Source of the DNA: Juglans regia
Lineage: Eukaryota; Streptophyta; Magnoliopsida; Fagales; Juglandaceae
Direction of reading: 5' to 3'
DNA: 64,000 nt
Assembly (NCBI RefSeq): GCF_001411555.2
Contig: NC_049904.1
Location: 24,193,370-24,257,369 of the forward strand
Made by a program: the position numbers and the translations under genes. Under the pieces are notes generated by a model, which was not told where the DNA came from, did no database searches, and saw only the letters and a list, made by a program, of their open reading frames with translations. Below, in pieces: positions 1-22,265 of this stretch. Each line of letters opens with the position of its first letter. The stretch's first letter is position 1.

Positions 1-908
1 AGAAACAAGAAAATCATGAGAACTACTTCCATCGAGTACCAACAACAAACAACCAAAGCAATAAAGTGGACACAAAAAGATTTCAAAGTTCCTCCAAAGT
101 GCACATCCTATCTTCAAAACATTTATCATTCCTTTCAAGCCAAATACGCCATATAAGACACAAAGGAATCATTCTTCAAATTGTAGCCACCCACCACCCT
201 CCAAGGTATTTCCCATGCAATTCGCTCGATATAGTAAAAATCTCATCGCAAATCGCCCTAGCCATCTCACAAGGCAATAATAAATGATCCACAGATTCAC
301 CATTCTTCTTACACATGTAGCACCAATCCATGATAGTAAGACTACGCTTTCTCAAATTGTCCATAGTCAAGATCTTTCCAAGAGAGGTAGTTTTTTTTTT
401 TATACTTACTTTCCAAGAGAGGTAGTTCAAATGAAGAAAGTGACTATAGAGTTCTTGACTATTATGGGATTTCAAGACCTTATGAAAAGATCAAACAATT
501 TTTGCTCCCATTAGGCCCCCAAAGCATCCTATCTACCTCAAAACTGTCAATACTTACAGCATGTAAGGAACTGAAAAACTTAGAAAAAAGCACCAATTTT
601 CCAACCATGGGCAGCTCTAGTAAAATGAACATTCCACTGATAAGAACCATTGTTGTTGACCAAAAGGTCCAACATCTAGGCCTCCTTATTAGAAGCAAGA
701 CAAAAAAGGAAGGGAACCCCATCTTTAAAGCGAGATCACCACACCAAATGTTGTGCCAAAATCTAACAAAATAGATATGACTGGCAACACTCTCCCAACC
801 CTTGCCAATGTTCTTCCATAAACCCACTCCATACGCACTCCTCACCTCCTTAGAGCACCAACCCCCCTATTTCTTCCATATTTGAAGTCAATAACCTCCC
901 TTTAAAGA
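1..908 (-). mobile_element. L1-type LINE, 3' half (outer, older copy)
   Basis: Minus-strand remnant of a non-LTR retrotransposon. Translation at about 845-480 gives the region between reverse transcriptase and zinc finger (SAYGVGLWKNIGKGWE), and about 475-176 gives the zf-RVT domain with the pattern CYMC...H...C (DWCYMCKKNGES, then DHLLLPCE). Frames are broken, so it is a pseudo-element. Its upstream part lies at 2715-2930, because a second LINE was inserted between 908 and 2715. The 3' end runs off the left edge of the window. The family is read from the motifs; the clade (plant L1) is inference. Confidence 0.85.
375..427 (-). mobile_element. LINE-tail micro-insertion with 18-bp duplication
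   Basis: The 18-mer tttccaagagaggtagtt occurs at 375-392 and again at 410-427. Between the copies are 17 bp that read on the minus strand as gtaagtataaaaaaaa, a short stub plus poly-A. The duplication interrupts the zf-RVT region of the outer LINE. The pattern fits a target-primed insertion truncated almost to its tail, inserted antisense to the window. Confidence 0.65.
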
Positions 909-924
909 GAATCCCATTCCAGGT
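909..924. repeat. Target-site duplication, left copy
   Basis: GAATCCCATTCCAGGT lies here and is repeated exactly at 2715-2730, immediately after the poly-A tail of the inner LINE. On the minus strand it encodes HLEWD of the outer LINE, which confirms that it is duplicated host sequence. Confidence 0.92.
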
Positions 925-2714
925 TGCGCCAAGGAGATCCACTATCATCCCTCTTATTTGTTATTGTCATGGAGGCATTAAGTAGAGTGTTGTTGACTTC
1001 AGTGGAGGGTGGCTTTTTCCCAGGTTATTCAGTGCGGGATACTAACCATGGCGTTACCATTATATCGCATCATTTGGTTGTAGATGATACACGGTTATTT
1101 TGTGAGGCAAATCCAATCCAAGCCATCTTCAATCTTTAAAGGCTATTCTGCTGTGTTTTGAAGCAGTATCCGAGTTAAAAATAAATCTCTCAAAAAGGGA
1201 GATGGTTGTTGTGGGTAAAGTGCGTAATGTCAGGGGGCTGGCTAATATATTGGGATGTGCGGTCTCTTCATTGCTTATGAAGTACCTTGGCCTACCGTTG
1301 GGAGCATCATTCAAAGCTAAGACTATTTGGGATGGGATGTTAGAGAAAATAGAGCGTAGGTTGGCTGGGTGGAAAACGGGTGTATTTGTCTAAAGGGGGT
1401 TGAATTACATTGATAAAGAGTACCCTTTCCAACCTTCCCACCTATTTCTTGTCATTATTTCCTCTTCCCGCTAGTGTTGCCTTGCGAATTGAGAAGCTTC
1501 AATGAGATTTTTTGTGGGGTGGACTTGGAGATGAGTCTAAGTTCTATTTAGTTGGGTGGGACAAGGTGTGCTCTCCCTTGAGGGGTGGTGGATTGGGGGT
1601 TCGTAATGTGAGGGCCTTCAATAAGGCTCTTCTCAGGAAGTAGCTATGGAGATATAATTATGAGAGGGAAGCCTTATGGAAGATGGTGATTGATAGTAAG
1701 TATGAGAGTATAAGGGGGGGTTGGTGCTCTAATAAAGTTAGGGGGGGCGTACGGGGTGGGGTTATGGAAGCATATTCGGAAAGACTGTGTATGGGGGATG
1801 GCCATAGAATCAATTTTTGGCATGATGTTTGAGTTGGAGATATGGCTCGTAAGGATGTCTACTCTGCTATTTTCAGAATTGCAAGGAAACAAGATGCCAT
1901 GGTGGCTGAGTTGAGGGATATTAATAATGGGGCGCAGCAATGGAATGTTAATTTTATTCGGGAGGCCCATGACTGGGAAGTAGGAGTCATGGTGGAGTTC
2001 TTTAACTTGTTGTACAACATTAGTCTCGCTGTCACAGTGGAGGATAAACTGGAGTGGCGGCCTTCCAGGAAAGGCAATTTTCTGTACGCTCCTTTTATGA
2101 CTCTTATTGCCCAAGGTAGGAATCACTTCCTTGGAAGAACATTTGGCAGAGTAAAGCACCTACAAAGGCTGCTTTTTTTGCTTGGATAACAGCTTTAGGG
2201 AAGATATTGACTGTTGATAACTTCAGAAAACGTGGGCTTATCATCATCGACTGGTGTTGTATGTGCAGAAACAGTGGTGAAACAGTAGATCATCTACTAC
2301 ATTGTGAGTTTGTAAGGGCCATATGGAATTGTTTTTCAGCAAAGTGGGATTAGCATGGGTTATGCCAGGAATGGTGGTTGAACTACTAGCTAGCTAGAGA
2401 GGGATCATGAGGACACCACGGATTACAATTGTGTGGAGGATGACTCCCATTTGTATTTTTTGGTATATCTGGATATAAAGAAATGATAGGAATTTCATGG
2501 ATCATGAGCACTCCATGGAAGAGTTTAAGAGTTTCTTCTGGAAGACTTTATTTATATGGGCCATTGCTTTAGATTTAAATAGTCTCAGTTTCCATGATTT
2601 CCTTGTAACCATTTCTAGTTCCTAAATAGGTGTAATCACATGTATACCGCCTGTGTACTTGGGCTATGTCTATCTTTATATCAATGAAATATCTTCTTAC
2701 TTATAAAAAAAAAG
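925..2714 (+). mobile_element. 5'-truncated L1-type LINE (inner, younger copy)
   Basis: Plus-strand LINE of about 1.8 kb, truncated inside the reverse transcriptase. It starts at the RQGDPLS motif (927 on). The catalytic box reads VVDDT near 1078-1095 instead of the usual FADDT. The segment MKYLGLPLGA is at about 1278-1307 and the zf-RVT cysteines (DWCCMCRNSGE, then DHLLHCE) at about 2248-2312. The 3' end at about 2640-2714 finishes with cttacttataaaaaaaaa. Several stops and frameshifts make it dead. The perfect 16-bp duplication and the abrupt 5' truncation are typical of target-primed reverse transcription. Confidence 0.93.
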
Positions 2715-2930
2715 GAATCCCATTCCAGGTGGTGCCTCCACAACCATTTCCCAAGAAGAGCTTTAATAAAAATCCTCAAATTGCAAACCCTCAAAACCTC
2801 CCCGTTAAAAGTTGGAGAGGAAACATTGTTCCAACTGACCAGATGGAACTTGGCCTCCTCCCCAACCCTTCCTCGTGTCACATTTCTGGCAATTCAGCAT
2901 ATGCCCTGGATATGACCAGCCCATAGGTTG
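2715..2930 (-). mobile_element. Outer LINE, upstream part
   Basis: Starts with the right target duplication (2715-2730). On the minus strand it encodes the thumb/linker region of a plant LINE pol protein (EEAKFHLVSWNNV, then KALLGKWLWR). Reading across to 908 continues the same protein, so 909-2714 is a clean insertion. The right-hand boundary is approximate; the similarity fades near 2900-2930 and I see no 5' region of the element. Confidence 0.8.
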
Positions 2931-3185
2931 TATCTTTCACTTCTTATTTACTATTGATTCAAGCGACGAGAACACAATTATTAGTATTTGTGGTTGCACT
3001 CTTTATTCCTGTAGAGAAAATTCTTTAATTATCCTTGGCCTTGACTAGAGAAAGAGATGTTTAGTTTAAGTGGCTATAGGTTTTCATCCAAACCAATCTG
3101 TTATACGTGATTGTCACTGCCCCAGTTGGCCGAGAAATTTTTGGTATCTCAGGTATGGCCAAAGATTCAGTATTAGGTATAACTT

Positions 3186-3732
3186 AGGGTACGTTTGGTA
3201 AATGAGATGAGATGAGAAAGTTTCAAAACTTCTCACAATTTCCTTTCCAAACATCACTCAAATACAAAACACTTTTCAATTTCAAATATTTAACTTTCAT
3301 CTATTTGGTATCTAATCATTACAATTTTTACAAACTTTAAAACAAAACACAAAAATCAATACAACTTTTTCCAAATGAGTAGTGCTATATGTATTTACAA
3401 TTTTAAAGACCTAGTTTATCAGTTTTCTTTTTAAATTCAATTTTTGAATTCCAAATTTTATAATCTTCAACATATCAATAGCTTACACGTCAGCACATAT
3501 TGTTATGTATGTAAAAATTGCAAGTACAAATAGCATTTTCCTTTTCAAATTTCAAAACAAGAATAATATCAAACCAGTTCTCTCTCCTTTTCCAAAATAA
3601 TATTAAACCATTTCTCTCATTTCCCAACCTTTTCTCACTCATTTCCAAAAATTCAATAAAACATCTTAATTCAAACTATTTAACTACTATTCACAAAATT
3701 CTGAGATACTTAAAGTGGCCAAACGAGTCCTT
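3186..3732. mobile_element. Tourist-like MITE, GATGAG family (copy 1)
   Basis: Starts GGGTACGTTTGG followed by atgagatgagatgag and ends CCAAACGAGTCC. The ends are inverted and flanked by TTA on both sides, as in PIF/Harbinger elements. The core shares blocks such as aaaacaaaacacaaaaa and cataaaacatctta-like segments with copies near 9378, 9801, 26305, 26672, 27636, 33821, 38587 and 48621. It is longer than the others because another inverted-repeat element sits at 3383-3534. Confidence 0.75.
3383..3534. mobile_element. MITE nested in MITE
   Basis: Left end TGCTATATGTATTTACAATT and right end AATTGCAAGTACAAATAGCA are inverted repeats with few mismatches. The flanks on either side rejoin the GATGAG-family MITE core, so this element inserted into it. 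Superfamily not determined. Confidence 0.6.
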
Positions 3733-5102
3733 AGTCCTTGAATTGAGCCATAACAGTATCTTTACATTGACAAGAAAACTTGGCATTACCTCAAAGTTTT
3801 TTCTTGTGTTCTTTATAATGGCAATCAGCTTACGTTTTGTTGAGATATTGATTTCTTGTAGTTTATCTGGCTCTCTTATTGATCCTATCGTGCTATTCAA
3901 ATTTATGTAATTAATCCTGTATAGTAGCATTCATTGTTGTTGATGCTGCCTTTCAACCACAGTTCCTCCTCAAATTTGCGTAATTGTTCTGTTGGAACTA
4001 TTGTGTCCAACATTTAATTCTCTGTGCGAAAGAGTGAATTGCAACAATGTGCATGCCATGCTGGGACTTTCTGCTTTCTGCTGTAGATCTATTTAGATGA
4101 CCTTGTTTCCAAAATGAGACTCTCTTGAATATCGGCAGCGATAGAGATGTTCTTTTCTGTAAGAAAATTTGAGAATTTCAAGCAAGCAAGGAGATGAGAA
4201 GCTTATAGATAGGAACACTTCCTTGAATGATAGGACAGTTGACAAATCCTGCTGAAAACCATCGTTTTTGCTTCCATCTGTATGACGAAATGTTTACTAT
4301 AGGGTCCCTTGCCAATCTTGATTATCTGAAAATATATACTCTCTACATTCTCATCTCTATTCATTCCAAAGATATCATCAGTGTTGATGATCAGAGAACC
4401 AACGAAGCTGGTGTTGTGTTTTGGTAATCGTTGAGGATATAGTTCTATTATTTGTATTCAGCAGCGGTGGCAGCACAATGTACCATTTGTTTTATGGCAA
4501 GTGTATCTTAACAATATATTCCTACCGATTTCATGAATGCTGGTGAAAATGTGGCAAGGTCTGTCACAATTGTAGGTGTGAAATGCTGGTAGTGGGGTTG
4601 GAATATACATGTACTTTGCTTGTAAATATTGTTGTTAAACATTAGATTCCAAGAAACAAAGTTCCAACTTGCATTGAATATGCTTTCTGCTTTGACATTT
4701 GAGCTTCTTTCTTTCCATGTTTGTCTCGATTCAAGTTCATAAGGTACTGGACATTACAGTTGGGAAGGGGAGAAGATGAAAGAGTATGTCGTGGTTTATA
4801 ATTGATAAGAGTGAGTAATTGAGGTAACACATGAAAGGGTATTATTTTCGTTTAGGAGCGGGGCTCATTGATGTGAGCATGAGATGCTGCGATCTCCTTG
4901 GAATCTCCTTGGAAACAGAGGAAATTAGAGATAGTAGTAGAGTCCTCCATTTAACAACTATCAATTTTTTAAATTATCCCAAGAATAAAAAAATCAGAAA
5001 GATTAAAGTAATATAGTTTGTACACTAATTTTCTAGAATTCATTGTGATCAAGCATTTTTCGTAGTTTTATATTGATTCAGTCAGATATAATATTCAAAG
5101 AG
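3733..5102. other. Intergenic, no gene recognised
   Basis: Mixed-composition DNA with only short random open frames. I see no domain, splice-consistent coding segment, RNA gene or clear repeat. Confidence 0.5.
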
Positions 5103-5262
5103 TAATTCTATATATAATCGTTAAGTGTATAAACGTTACGTAATTTATTGAAAAAGAGTGAGGTCTACTATTAAAAAATTAATTTTTTTCATATAAGTCT
5201 TATATTTTATTCATTTTGTTCAAACTGATTACGCACACGATTGTAAATATATTTTCTTTCTC
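5103..5262 (+). mobile_element. Small AT-rich repeat, MITE-like (family IV)
   Basis: Contains gtgtaaacg-like text, then gaggtctactattaaaaaat and a run ending ttgtaaatatattt. A recognisably related stretch occurs at 42786-42960 (tattaaaaaattaatttctt) and, inverted, at 47225-47365. Dispersed homology supports a mobile repeat. Termini and class are uncertain. Confidence 0.5.
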
Positions 5263-6035
5263 ATATTCAAATGGGTGTTAACTGTCAAGGACATTTTTCA
5301 GTAGAGATACATGCTAGTCGGTCCATACAACATGATAAATTATGCAATTCCAACATAAGAAGCACTTTTTTTTCCCAGTAATCCGTCTTATTTAGGCAAC
5401 ATCTAAGGTAGTGACCACTACTTTCTTATCAGAACAGTGTTCCTCGTTTTGTACCTCTTGTTTTTTTTTTTTTTTTTAAATGTACGGTGAAAATGTTGAA
5501 TTTCTTTCTGGGTAATGTTGCGGACAAAGTGAGCCCCGTCATAAAAGCTTTTTGATGGTGGTGGTTGTATATGGTTTAGATTTAGAAGAGTGGATGCAAT
5601 AGATCTACCCAAACTTGATCTAAAACAATGGGAGCCATGCCAGGTGGTGGAGAGAGGAGATTGGAAATGAAGAAAGTGAGGAGAAAATAACATTAACAAG
5701 TCTCAAATGGATAAATTTTACACATGATTTTTGTAAAAAACCTTTATCACACTAAAAAGGAAGTGGAGTTTACTTTTTTTCAAAAAAAAAAAAAATTACG
5801 TTGACTTGTCTATTTAGAATTTATACAAATTATTACTTTATTTTTTTTATTATTAATAATAACCTTTTTGGCTAGAAATCTTATTAAAAAAAAAGCTTTC
5901 TTGTTGTTTTATTTATGAAATTATATTTAGAAATTTGTTTATTTCTTTAACTATATAGAATAAAGTAAAATAAAGTTATGCAATAATAAATAAACTGCAA
6001 TTTTATAAATTAGGATTTATTTTTAATGATATGAT
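5263..6035. other. AT-rich intergenic DNA upstream of OAT
   Basis: Poly-T and poly-A runs and very AT-rich sequence, especially 5750-6030. No coding segment seen. Confidence 0.5.
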
Positions 6036-6274
6036 ATATATATAAGTATATTAATTGATTGTAAAATAGTTTTTAATTAATTTATTTTTGCATTTCCTAC
6101 GTTTATGTGGGATGGAAGGAAATGCATTCGGAGGCGTATCACCGCGTAACGACAGCCAATGATAAAATACCAGCCGCAACACCTTTCCCTTTACATTCCA
6201 TGAAAGATATTGTGTGTGTGGGGGCAGTCGAGAGAATCGAACAACAAAAAGGGTGATTGAAAACAATCTCTTCA
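6036..6274 (+). promoter_or_regulatory. Putative OAT core promoter and 5' leader
   Basis: A TATA-like tatatataag lies at 6036-6045, about 230 bp before the start codon. The sequence becomes less AT-rich afterwards, as plant leaders do, and the region from about 6100 is a likely 5' UTR. The transcription start cannot be fixed from sequence alone. Confidence 0.35.
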
Positions 6275-16411
<10,137 letters not shown>

Positions 16412-17103
16412 GAAATATGTAATTGCAGAAATGTTTGTCGTGCGTATCTATGACATGGATTTTCTGAACTCCATTTCCAGTTTTTTAAATATTTTTCAAG
16501 TAGTATTTAGACATCATGATATCTCATCTCAAGCTGGATGATGTTTTTGGTCTATTCATCAAATATTCTATATGATGAAAGAATATTTATAAACATGTTA
16601 GCACAGTCTAATTATTTTCACTTCTTTATTTTTTGAGATTTTTCCAATTTATACTTATTTGCAGTTGAGTTTTTGAGTGAAGCATAAGCTATCCATAAAT
16701 GTTGGGGCAAATGCTTGACAACGAACTAACCTGAGCGTGTAGGCCCAGAGACTAGATACTGATCGGAAGTGAAAACATATATGAGTTTGAACATTTTAGA
16801 TGTTTCCCATTTAGTATATAGAATTTGGAGAAATGTCTTAGCAGAACTATGGAAAATGAAGTTCATAACTAGAGCTGCCATACATAGAGATCTAGCTTAT
16901 TGAGTATATGTTGTGCTTTTTTCAAAGCATGGGCTGGAATGGAGCAAGGCATGTGTACTGGTCGTGGTCGGTCTGATTGGAACATTCATCATGATACCAG
17001 AAATGTGCACATAATTTAGTGTAATCAAGGAAGATAAATTCAGGATGAATAATAGCATCGCTTTTCTCGTGTGCGGATATTGATCCACATGTTTCTTTTT
17101 TCT

Positions 17104-17141
<38 letters not shown>

Positions 17142-19114
17142 ATATATTCCCTTTTTAAAGAATAAAAAGGGTAAACTAACATTTAGATTCGGAATACCTG
17201 ATTTACTATAGCTTCGTTGTTTTTTTTTTTTTTTGTTCTATTTGATCTCGTATATACTGCTTTTCTGACTAATATTGTTCTATGTTAAAGGAGACATGGA
17301 ATAGACTCAATAATGCTAGAATTTTGGTGCATATTGAATGCTGCCTCTTTTTTTCATATTGAACTTTAGGAAAGGTAGATTATGTTAAACCCAGAGAGAT
17401 TCGGGAGCCTTTTAAAATGAGACATGGTCTAGACATTTTGTACTAACCTTAGCTGGATATATTATATAATGCAACTAATTGCTGCGAAAGTGTGAACTGT
17501 TTTCTGATTATTTTATTGAATGGAATTTGTCACTTTGCATTCAGTAAACTTCAGATCGACCTAGTAAGCGTATCTGCTCATAAATACTATTTTATGCATA
17601 GATAGTCAACTATTATAAAAATAATTCTACTTTTTCTTGTATAAAATATAGAAAATATGTTGGCTTAATAGCATTCAAAGAAAATGTTAACGAAGGTGGG
17701 CCCTCAATTCTGGAAATGGGAATTTGTTGAGACCAGGAGTTTAGTACATGTATAAAGAACATAGCAGGGTAAGGAATGTAGACTCTACAGACTTAAAAGC
17801 TCATATTTTGTTTAGGTATCATCAATTAGGGCACACAAGTGTTGGACTCGACAGACCAGATGAAACTGACAAGAAATTCTCCATATGGAGGAACTGAGTT
17901 GGAGACCAAAAAAGCAAGTTAATTGACATGCTTGTACCTATGGTAGACTGTAAAAATCTTCTGTATGGTTTACTTAAAGTTGGAACGGTAGTTGTTTTCA
18001 AAGAGTTTACCTATTGATTTGTGGACTAATCATTTTATCAGAATGGGTGCGATTATTTTTATAGGCATTTTCTGCATGCACATGTGCATGTGGGTGGCAG
18101 GTAAGGTCGGCCTGTTTGTGTATGATCTTCCTTTAATGATGTCTCAGTTTCTGTACTAAAATAAAATGAAAATAAAAAAGAGAATGATTTCTCTGCAGCA
18201 GTGAGGTGTCTGCATGCGGACGATCTGAGGGTGTTTTGATTACTTGGTTCTCTTGAAGAGTGTTTTAAAATGAGCTTATGGACACAGCATATAAATCTCG
18301 TTACATTAAATGTTATTCATAGGTAATGTGAATTACCCCAATATATAATATGCATAGATCGACATGTTTTGTCAATGAATTATAAAAAAGTATTTGATTC
18401 AGAAGATTATAGAAAATCTTGATCGGAATTTCTTTATAATTGCTTTGTTGACATGGGGAAGTATCCCACTTTTTATGCCTGCCCTGACTAGAATATCCAG
18501 TACTTGCAGCAGCAGTATAAGATCTTGGTTTTGAAAGTTATGGGCAGCTATCAAAAGTGTACTAATGCAGGCAGGTGCATCAGACAAAAGGTATGTGTTC
18601 TTTTAAGTTATAGGGATTGCTAATCATTCCAAGAAATGTTTGATTCATTTTTTAGTCATAGCTCCTTCACATCACTTATACGCCAAAACTTCACAAAGTT
18701 AGATGAAGCAGCTTGTCCAAGAAACACAGAAAGCTCACCAACATGTGGTTGGAGGGTCAAAACTAGAATTTAGTTTGGTATTTCCAATTGATTGATTACC
18801 CAATAAACTTGTGTTTTCAAGGAGATGCTTCCATAAAGAGATATTAGTTTAATACCATTTTCAATGAAATTAACACTTTGTTTCTTCCCCAGCTTTATCT
18901 AAACTAACAACATTGGAAAAGGTGGATTTTGGGGACAATCCGACAAGTACCTTGACCAACTTTATGATTTTCTATCTACTCACACTAATTAATAACAACG
19001 TTTGGCCTTTAATCTCTGTCTCTTTTTTTTTTACCCTTTTTCTAGAGAGAAGATTTCTTCATCTTTATATATACACACAGGTGTGTGTATATTTATCAAT
19101 ATATGAATGAGTTT
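16412..19114. other. OAT 3' UTR and intergenic DNA
   Basis: The first about 150-250 bp after the stop are a probable OAT 3' UTR. No convincing polyadenylation signal can be singled out. The rest has only short random open frames and a TA/TG microsatellite at 17105-17140. Confidence 0.5.
17105..17140. repeat. (TA)n(TG)n microsatellite
   Basis: About 13 TA units followed by TG units in an otherwise ordinary intergenic region. Confidence 0.95.
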
Positions 19115-19320
19115 TAATTGAATCGAGCTAACGAGTCAACTCAGGCATAAACGAGTGGGCCTTAATGAGCATTAATCGAGTCGAGTTTAGTCGGGTATGT
19201 GTCATTTATTAATCGAGCAGGTATCTACTTTCACGGTCGAATTTTTTTTTTCATGAGTCGAGTTCGATTCAGATTTAACCTAGTGAGTACCGAGTGGGCT
19301 ATTGAATAAACTGGTTTATT
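19115..19320. repeat. CGAG-word repeat element fragment
   Basis: Contains many copies of cgag/ctcg-type words (aatcgagctaacgagtc, aatcgagtcgagtttag, gagtcgagttcgattc) inside AT-rich surroundings. It resembles the dispersed plant elements whose ends are built of short repeated GC words. No clean inverted termini are visible, so it is probably truncated. Confidence 0.45.
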
Positions 19321-19654
19321 TACAGCCTTAATTTTTATATATCATGCACAAAGAAAGGAATCACTAATTTCGATCAAAAGGACAATATTTTTATCATTCT
19401 AGAATAGTGTCTATCATTGCAATTATCTTATTAATTACAATAACTATGCTAGAAAACAGGAAGAAGAACCATTAATTAAATCATATCATACAAATATCAT
19501 AGACTAGAAAGGTTAGGTGCCGCCTATGTATCATTGAGGGTGGATCTTTCTTCATAGAACCTATGGAGGAAATTGCATTTATAGTTTTAGATGCATTATA
19601 CAAGCCTGTCACTATCAATTTTGGGTACCACAAGTAATTACTCAATCTTGTTAA

Positions 19655-20115
19655 TATGAACCCCGTTAGCGGGGCCCTGCCAAGCCCCCCGCTCCGCTCT
19701 ACATATATAATTTATTTATTTATATATATAAATAAATATATTGTATATAGATATATACAATTTATTAAAGATTTAAAATTGTATTCAAGTCATTGGGTAG
19801 TAAGTCCCACATTGCTTAAGGATGACTATTGTATTGCCTTGGCCTCCTATATAAAAGTTGGCCTAAGAGGCTAAGACAATCCAAAATCTAACTCTAATGA
19901 GTTTAAGTTCATTTTATATTTATAAATTTTAATTTATTATTTAAATTATATTATAATTTGGGTTTAAAAAAATATTTTTGGACCAATTTTTTTTTTTTTA
20001 AACATAATGTGTTGGCCTAAGCTGGGCGGATGAGATTTTTTCCCCCACCCCTGACACCGGGGCGGGGGGCCGGGGAAAAACCCCAACCCTCGCACCATGC
20101 GAGTATCACCCCTAC
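19655..20115. mobile_element. GC-word-terminated element, truncated
   Basis: Left end has ccccgttagcggggccctgc, right end has cggggcggggggccgggg and finishes gagtatcacccctac. The final cacccctac matches the right end of the CCGG element at 56977 (ggttacacccctac). The left gggtg terminus is missing. Inside, 19755-19925 has a promoter-like stretch (agtcccacattgctt, tatataaaag) often seen in plant repeats. Confidence 0.5.
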
Positions 20116-21180
20116 TTCACCTGTCACCCCACCTCACTCCATCCGAAAAATATCTCCTCTCAAATTTGGACAAGTAGAGGATGTGAAATGAATCTTACAG
20201 TAGTTATTATTTTCCATGTAAACTTCTAATGCAGTATTAAATGTTTAATAAATTCTGTGAAACTCATTTTATATGTTTATTTATTTCTCATTTTAAGTAA
20301 AATGTTAAGAGAGTCTTAATCTCCACCTAAAAAAAAAAAAGAGAAGATAAATAAATAAAAGATAGAAAAACAAACATTTACATGGTTAAGGGAAATAATA
20401 AAAGATACAAATAGAGCAATTTATCAACAACTTAAATGCTGGTTAATTAATTTCCTACTTACCAAAGAAAATAAAATTGTCCATTCTCTCTTATTGAAAA
20501 AACATCCCTATGCTAGGCGGTTTTTTTTTTTTTTTTTTAAGTAATGCTACAAACTATACTTCTATTTCACTTTTATCTCATTATATAAAACGCAACACTT
20601 TTCATCACCATTAGATCATTTCTTATTTTTTATTAAAGAAAAATTCAAAAGTTGATGGACAATGTTGCCTCGTGAGATAATAAGATTAAGAGTAAGATGA
20701 GAGTGTAATTTTTTTAAATTTTTATTTTTTTGGATGTTGGAAAATGTGTCAACTCATGGTGTGTTGTCTAGGTGGGTTAAGATGTTGGGTGGATAGGTTA
20801 TTTTATTCATTCGACATTAGTTAATTAACTCTCTATCAATTAATTAACTCTCCAACCAATCTAGAAGTCTTTTGTTAGTTTTTGGGCGTAGGATAATAAA
20901 ATATACAAATGATCTCTCATTTCTATCTCTCTCTCCAATTTTTCTAAAGAAATTATTTTATCTAAACTCTTGATCTTCAAGTGTGAAATCATTTTAAGAT
21001 ACTCTAATAATCTCTTAAGTGACGTAGAAGTACAATCTCAAGAAATGGACATGAAATCCAACTTATGAGAATTCCCCTTTATTTGAAGTTGGCATATCTA
21101 ATAAACCTCATCTAATATAGAAAAAGAGTAAATCTTCTAAATGGTTGGTCTATTAAAAGGCCGAGAACAGCATCCAAGGC
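20116..21180. other. Intergenic, AT-rich
   Basis: Apart from the inverted-repeat element at 20541-20712 and a poly-T run at 20521-20538, I see only low-information AT-rich DNA. Confidence 0.45.
20541..20712. mobile_element. MITE-like inverted-repeat element
   Basis: Starts aatgctacaaactatac, with an arm cacttttatctcattat that is roughly inverted in ataataagattaagagtaa near the right end (about 20680-20700). The arms are imperfect and I found no target duplication. Confidence 0.4.
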
Positions 21181-22060
21181 TATGCTACCACGTAGCCCAC
21201 CCATTAGATGGGACCTACATCCCTCACCCCCTTCGAAACCTAATCCCTCCCTCACCCTCGTCTCCCTAACTCTCATAAAATCCCTCGCCCTTCAAGCGCC
21301 GAAACCCACATCCCTAGAGGATGACAAAACCCAATCCCTCCCTGATCCTCGTCTCCCTCTCATCAATCCCTCACCCCTCAAGCATCGAAACCCACATCCC
21401 TCACCTCGTTTCTTGGGTGCTCTTTGACGGAGGGTACATTAACTAAAAATGTTGGCCATTTCAGCAGATCTAGTGGTATTGACCGAAAGTCTATTCGTGG
21501 GTGCATTGTTAGTCCAGGACCTGTTGGTTCTGAATTTGGTTATTGTTGCTACGGTGCTCTGTTTTTGTGGGGCTAAAACAGGGCATTTGGCTTTTTGTGT
21601 GTTTGCAAGCAGGGTTGAACGTGGGGCAGCAGTTGTTATGGAAGGGAGTGAAGGTGGTGGCTTGAGGAGATGCAATGGCTTGCTGCTGATTTGAGTAATA
21701 GGGGTGGATTGAAGGGTGTAGGTGGTCGTGCGTGGTCGAGGGAAAAGAAATCGTGAAGACTGAACGACTTGGGAGGAACTGTTGTGCATGGTGAGATCCC
21801 TTGGAGGGCTCGTTGGTGGTTTCCTAAACAGTTGTTCAGGGCTTTGATGATGGTGGTTTGGGTTGGCATGGAGGGGAGGTTGCAATACAATACAACATGG
21901 TCTGCCCGAGGGGGTGCCGTCAAACTGCGTGGTGGCTATGGATGGTTGCGTCGGGCTGCCTGCCATCGGCCTGGCTGGTGTCAGCAGGCTGCCTGGTGTC
22001 GAAATGGCTGGGCGGTGACTGGATGAGTTTTCAAAAGGGGCACAACGGGTAGCAACAAAG
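21181..22060. other. GC-rich low-complexity island with tandem duplication
   Basis: A GC-rich block in AT-rich surroundings. Open frames exist on both strands (up to 175 codons, minus strand 21439-21966), but the products are Pro/Ser/Thr-rich without domains, which is expected from composition. A duplication of about 80 bp is present: 21238-21315 and 21328-21403 both contain aatccctccct...ctcgtctccct...cgaaacccacatccct. It may be sequence captured by a DNA transposon, but I cannot identify terminal repeats. Confidence 0.5.
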
Positions 22061-22265
22061 AAAAGGGAAGGAAAATATGTTAGAGTGTTTTAGGTAATAA
22101 TTTGATGTAGTAATCCTCATGGTTTTATTTTGTATACTTCTTAGATGTCAGTGTGTTATTGGCTGCGGCTCTAAGGCCTAAAATGGTCATGACCGCTCTA
22201 AAGCGAAACTCTATATAAAAACACATTACATAAGTTGAGAGACAAGTACTTCAGCCTTATTTGTT

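Noticed and set aside
21439..21966. Open frame of 175 codons on the minus strand
   Set aside because: Pro/Ser/Thr-rich text, overlapping open frames on the other strand and no recognisable domain.
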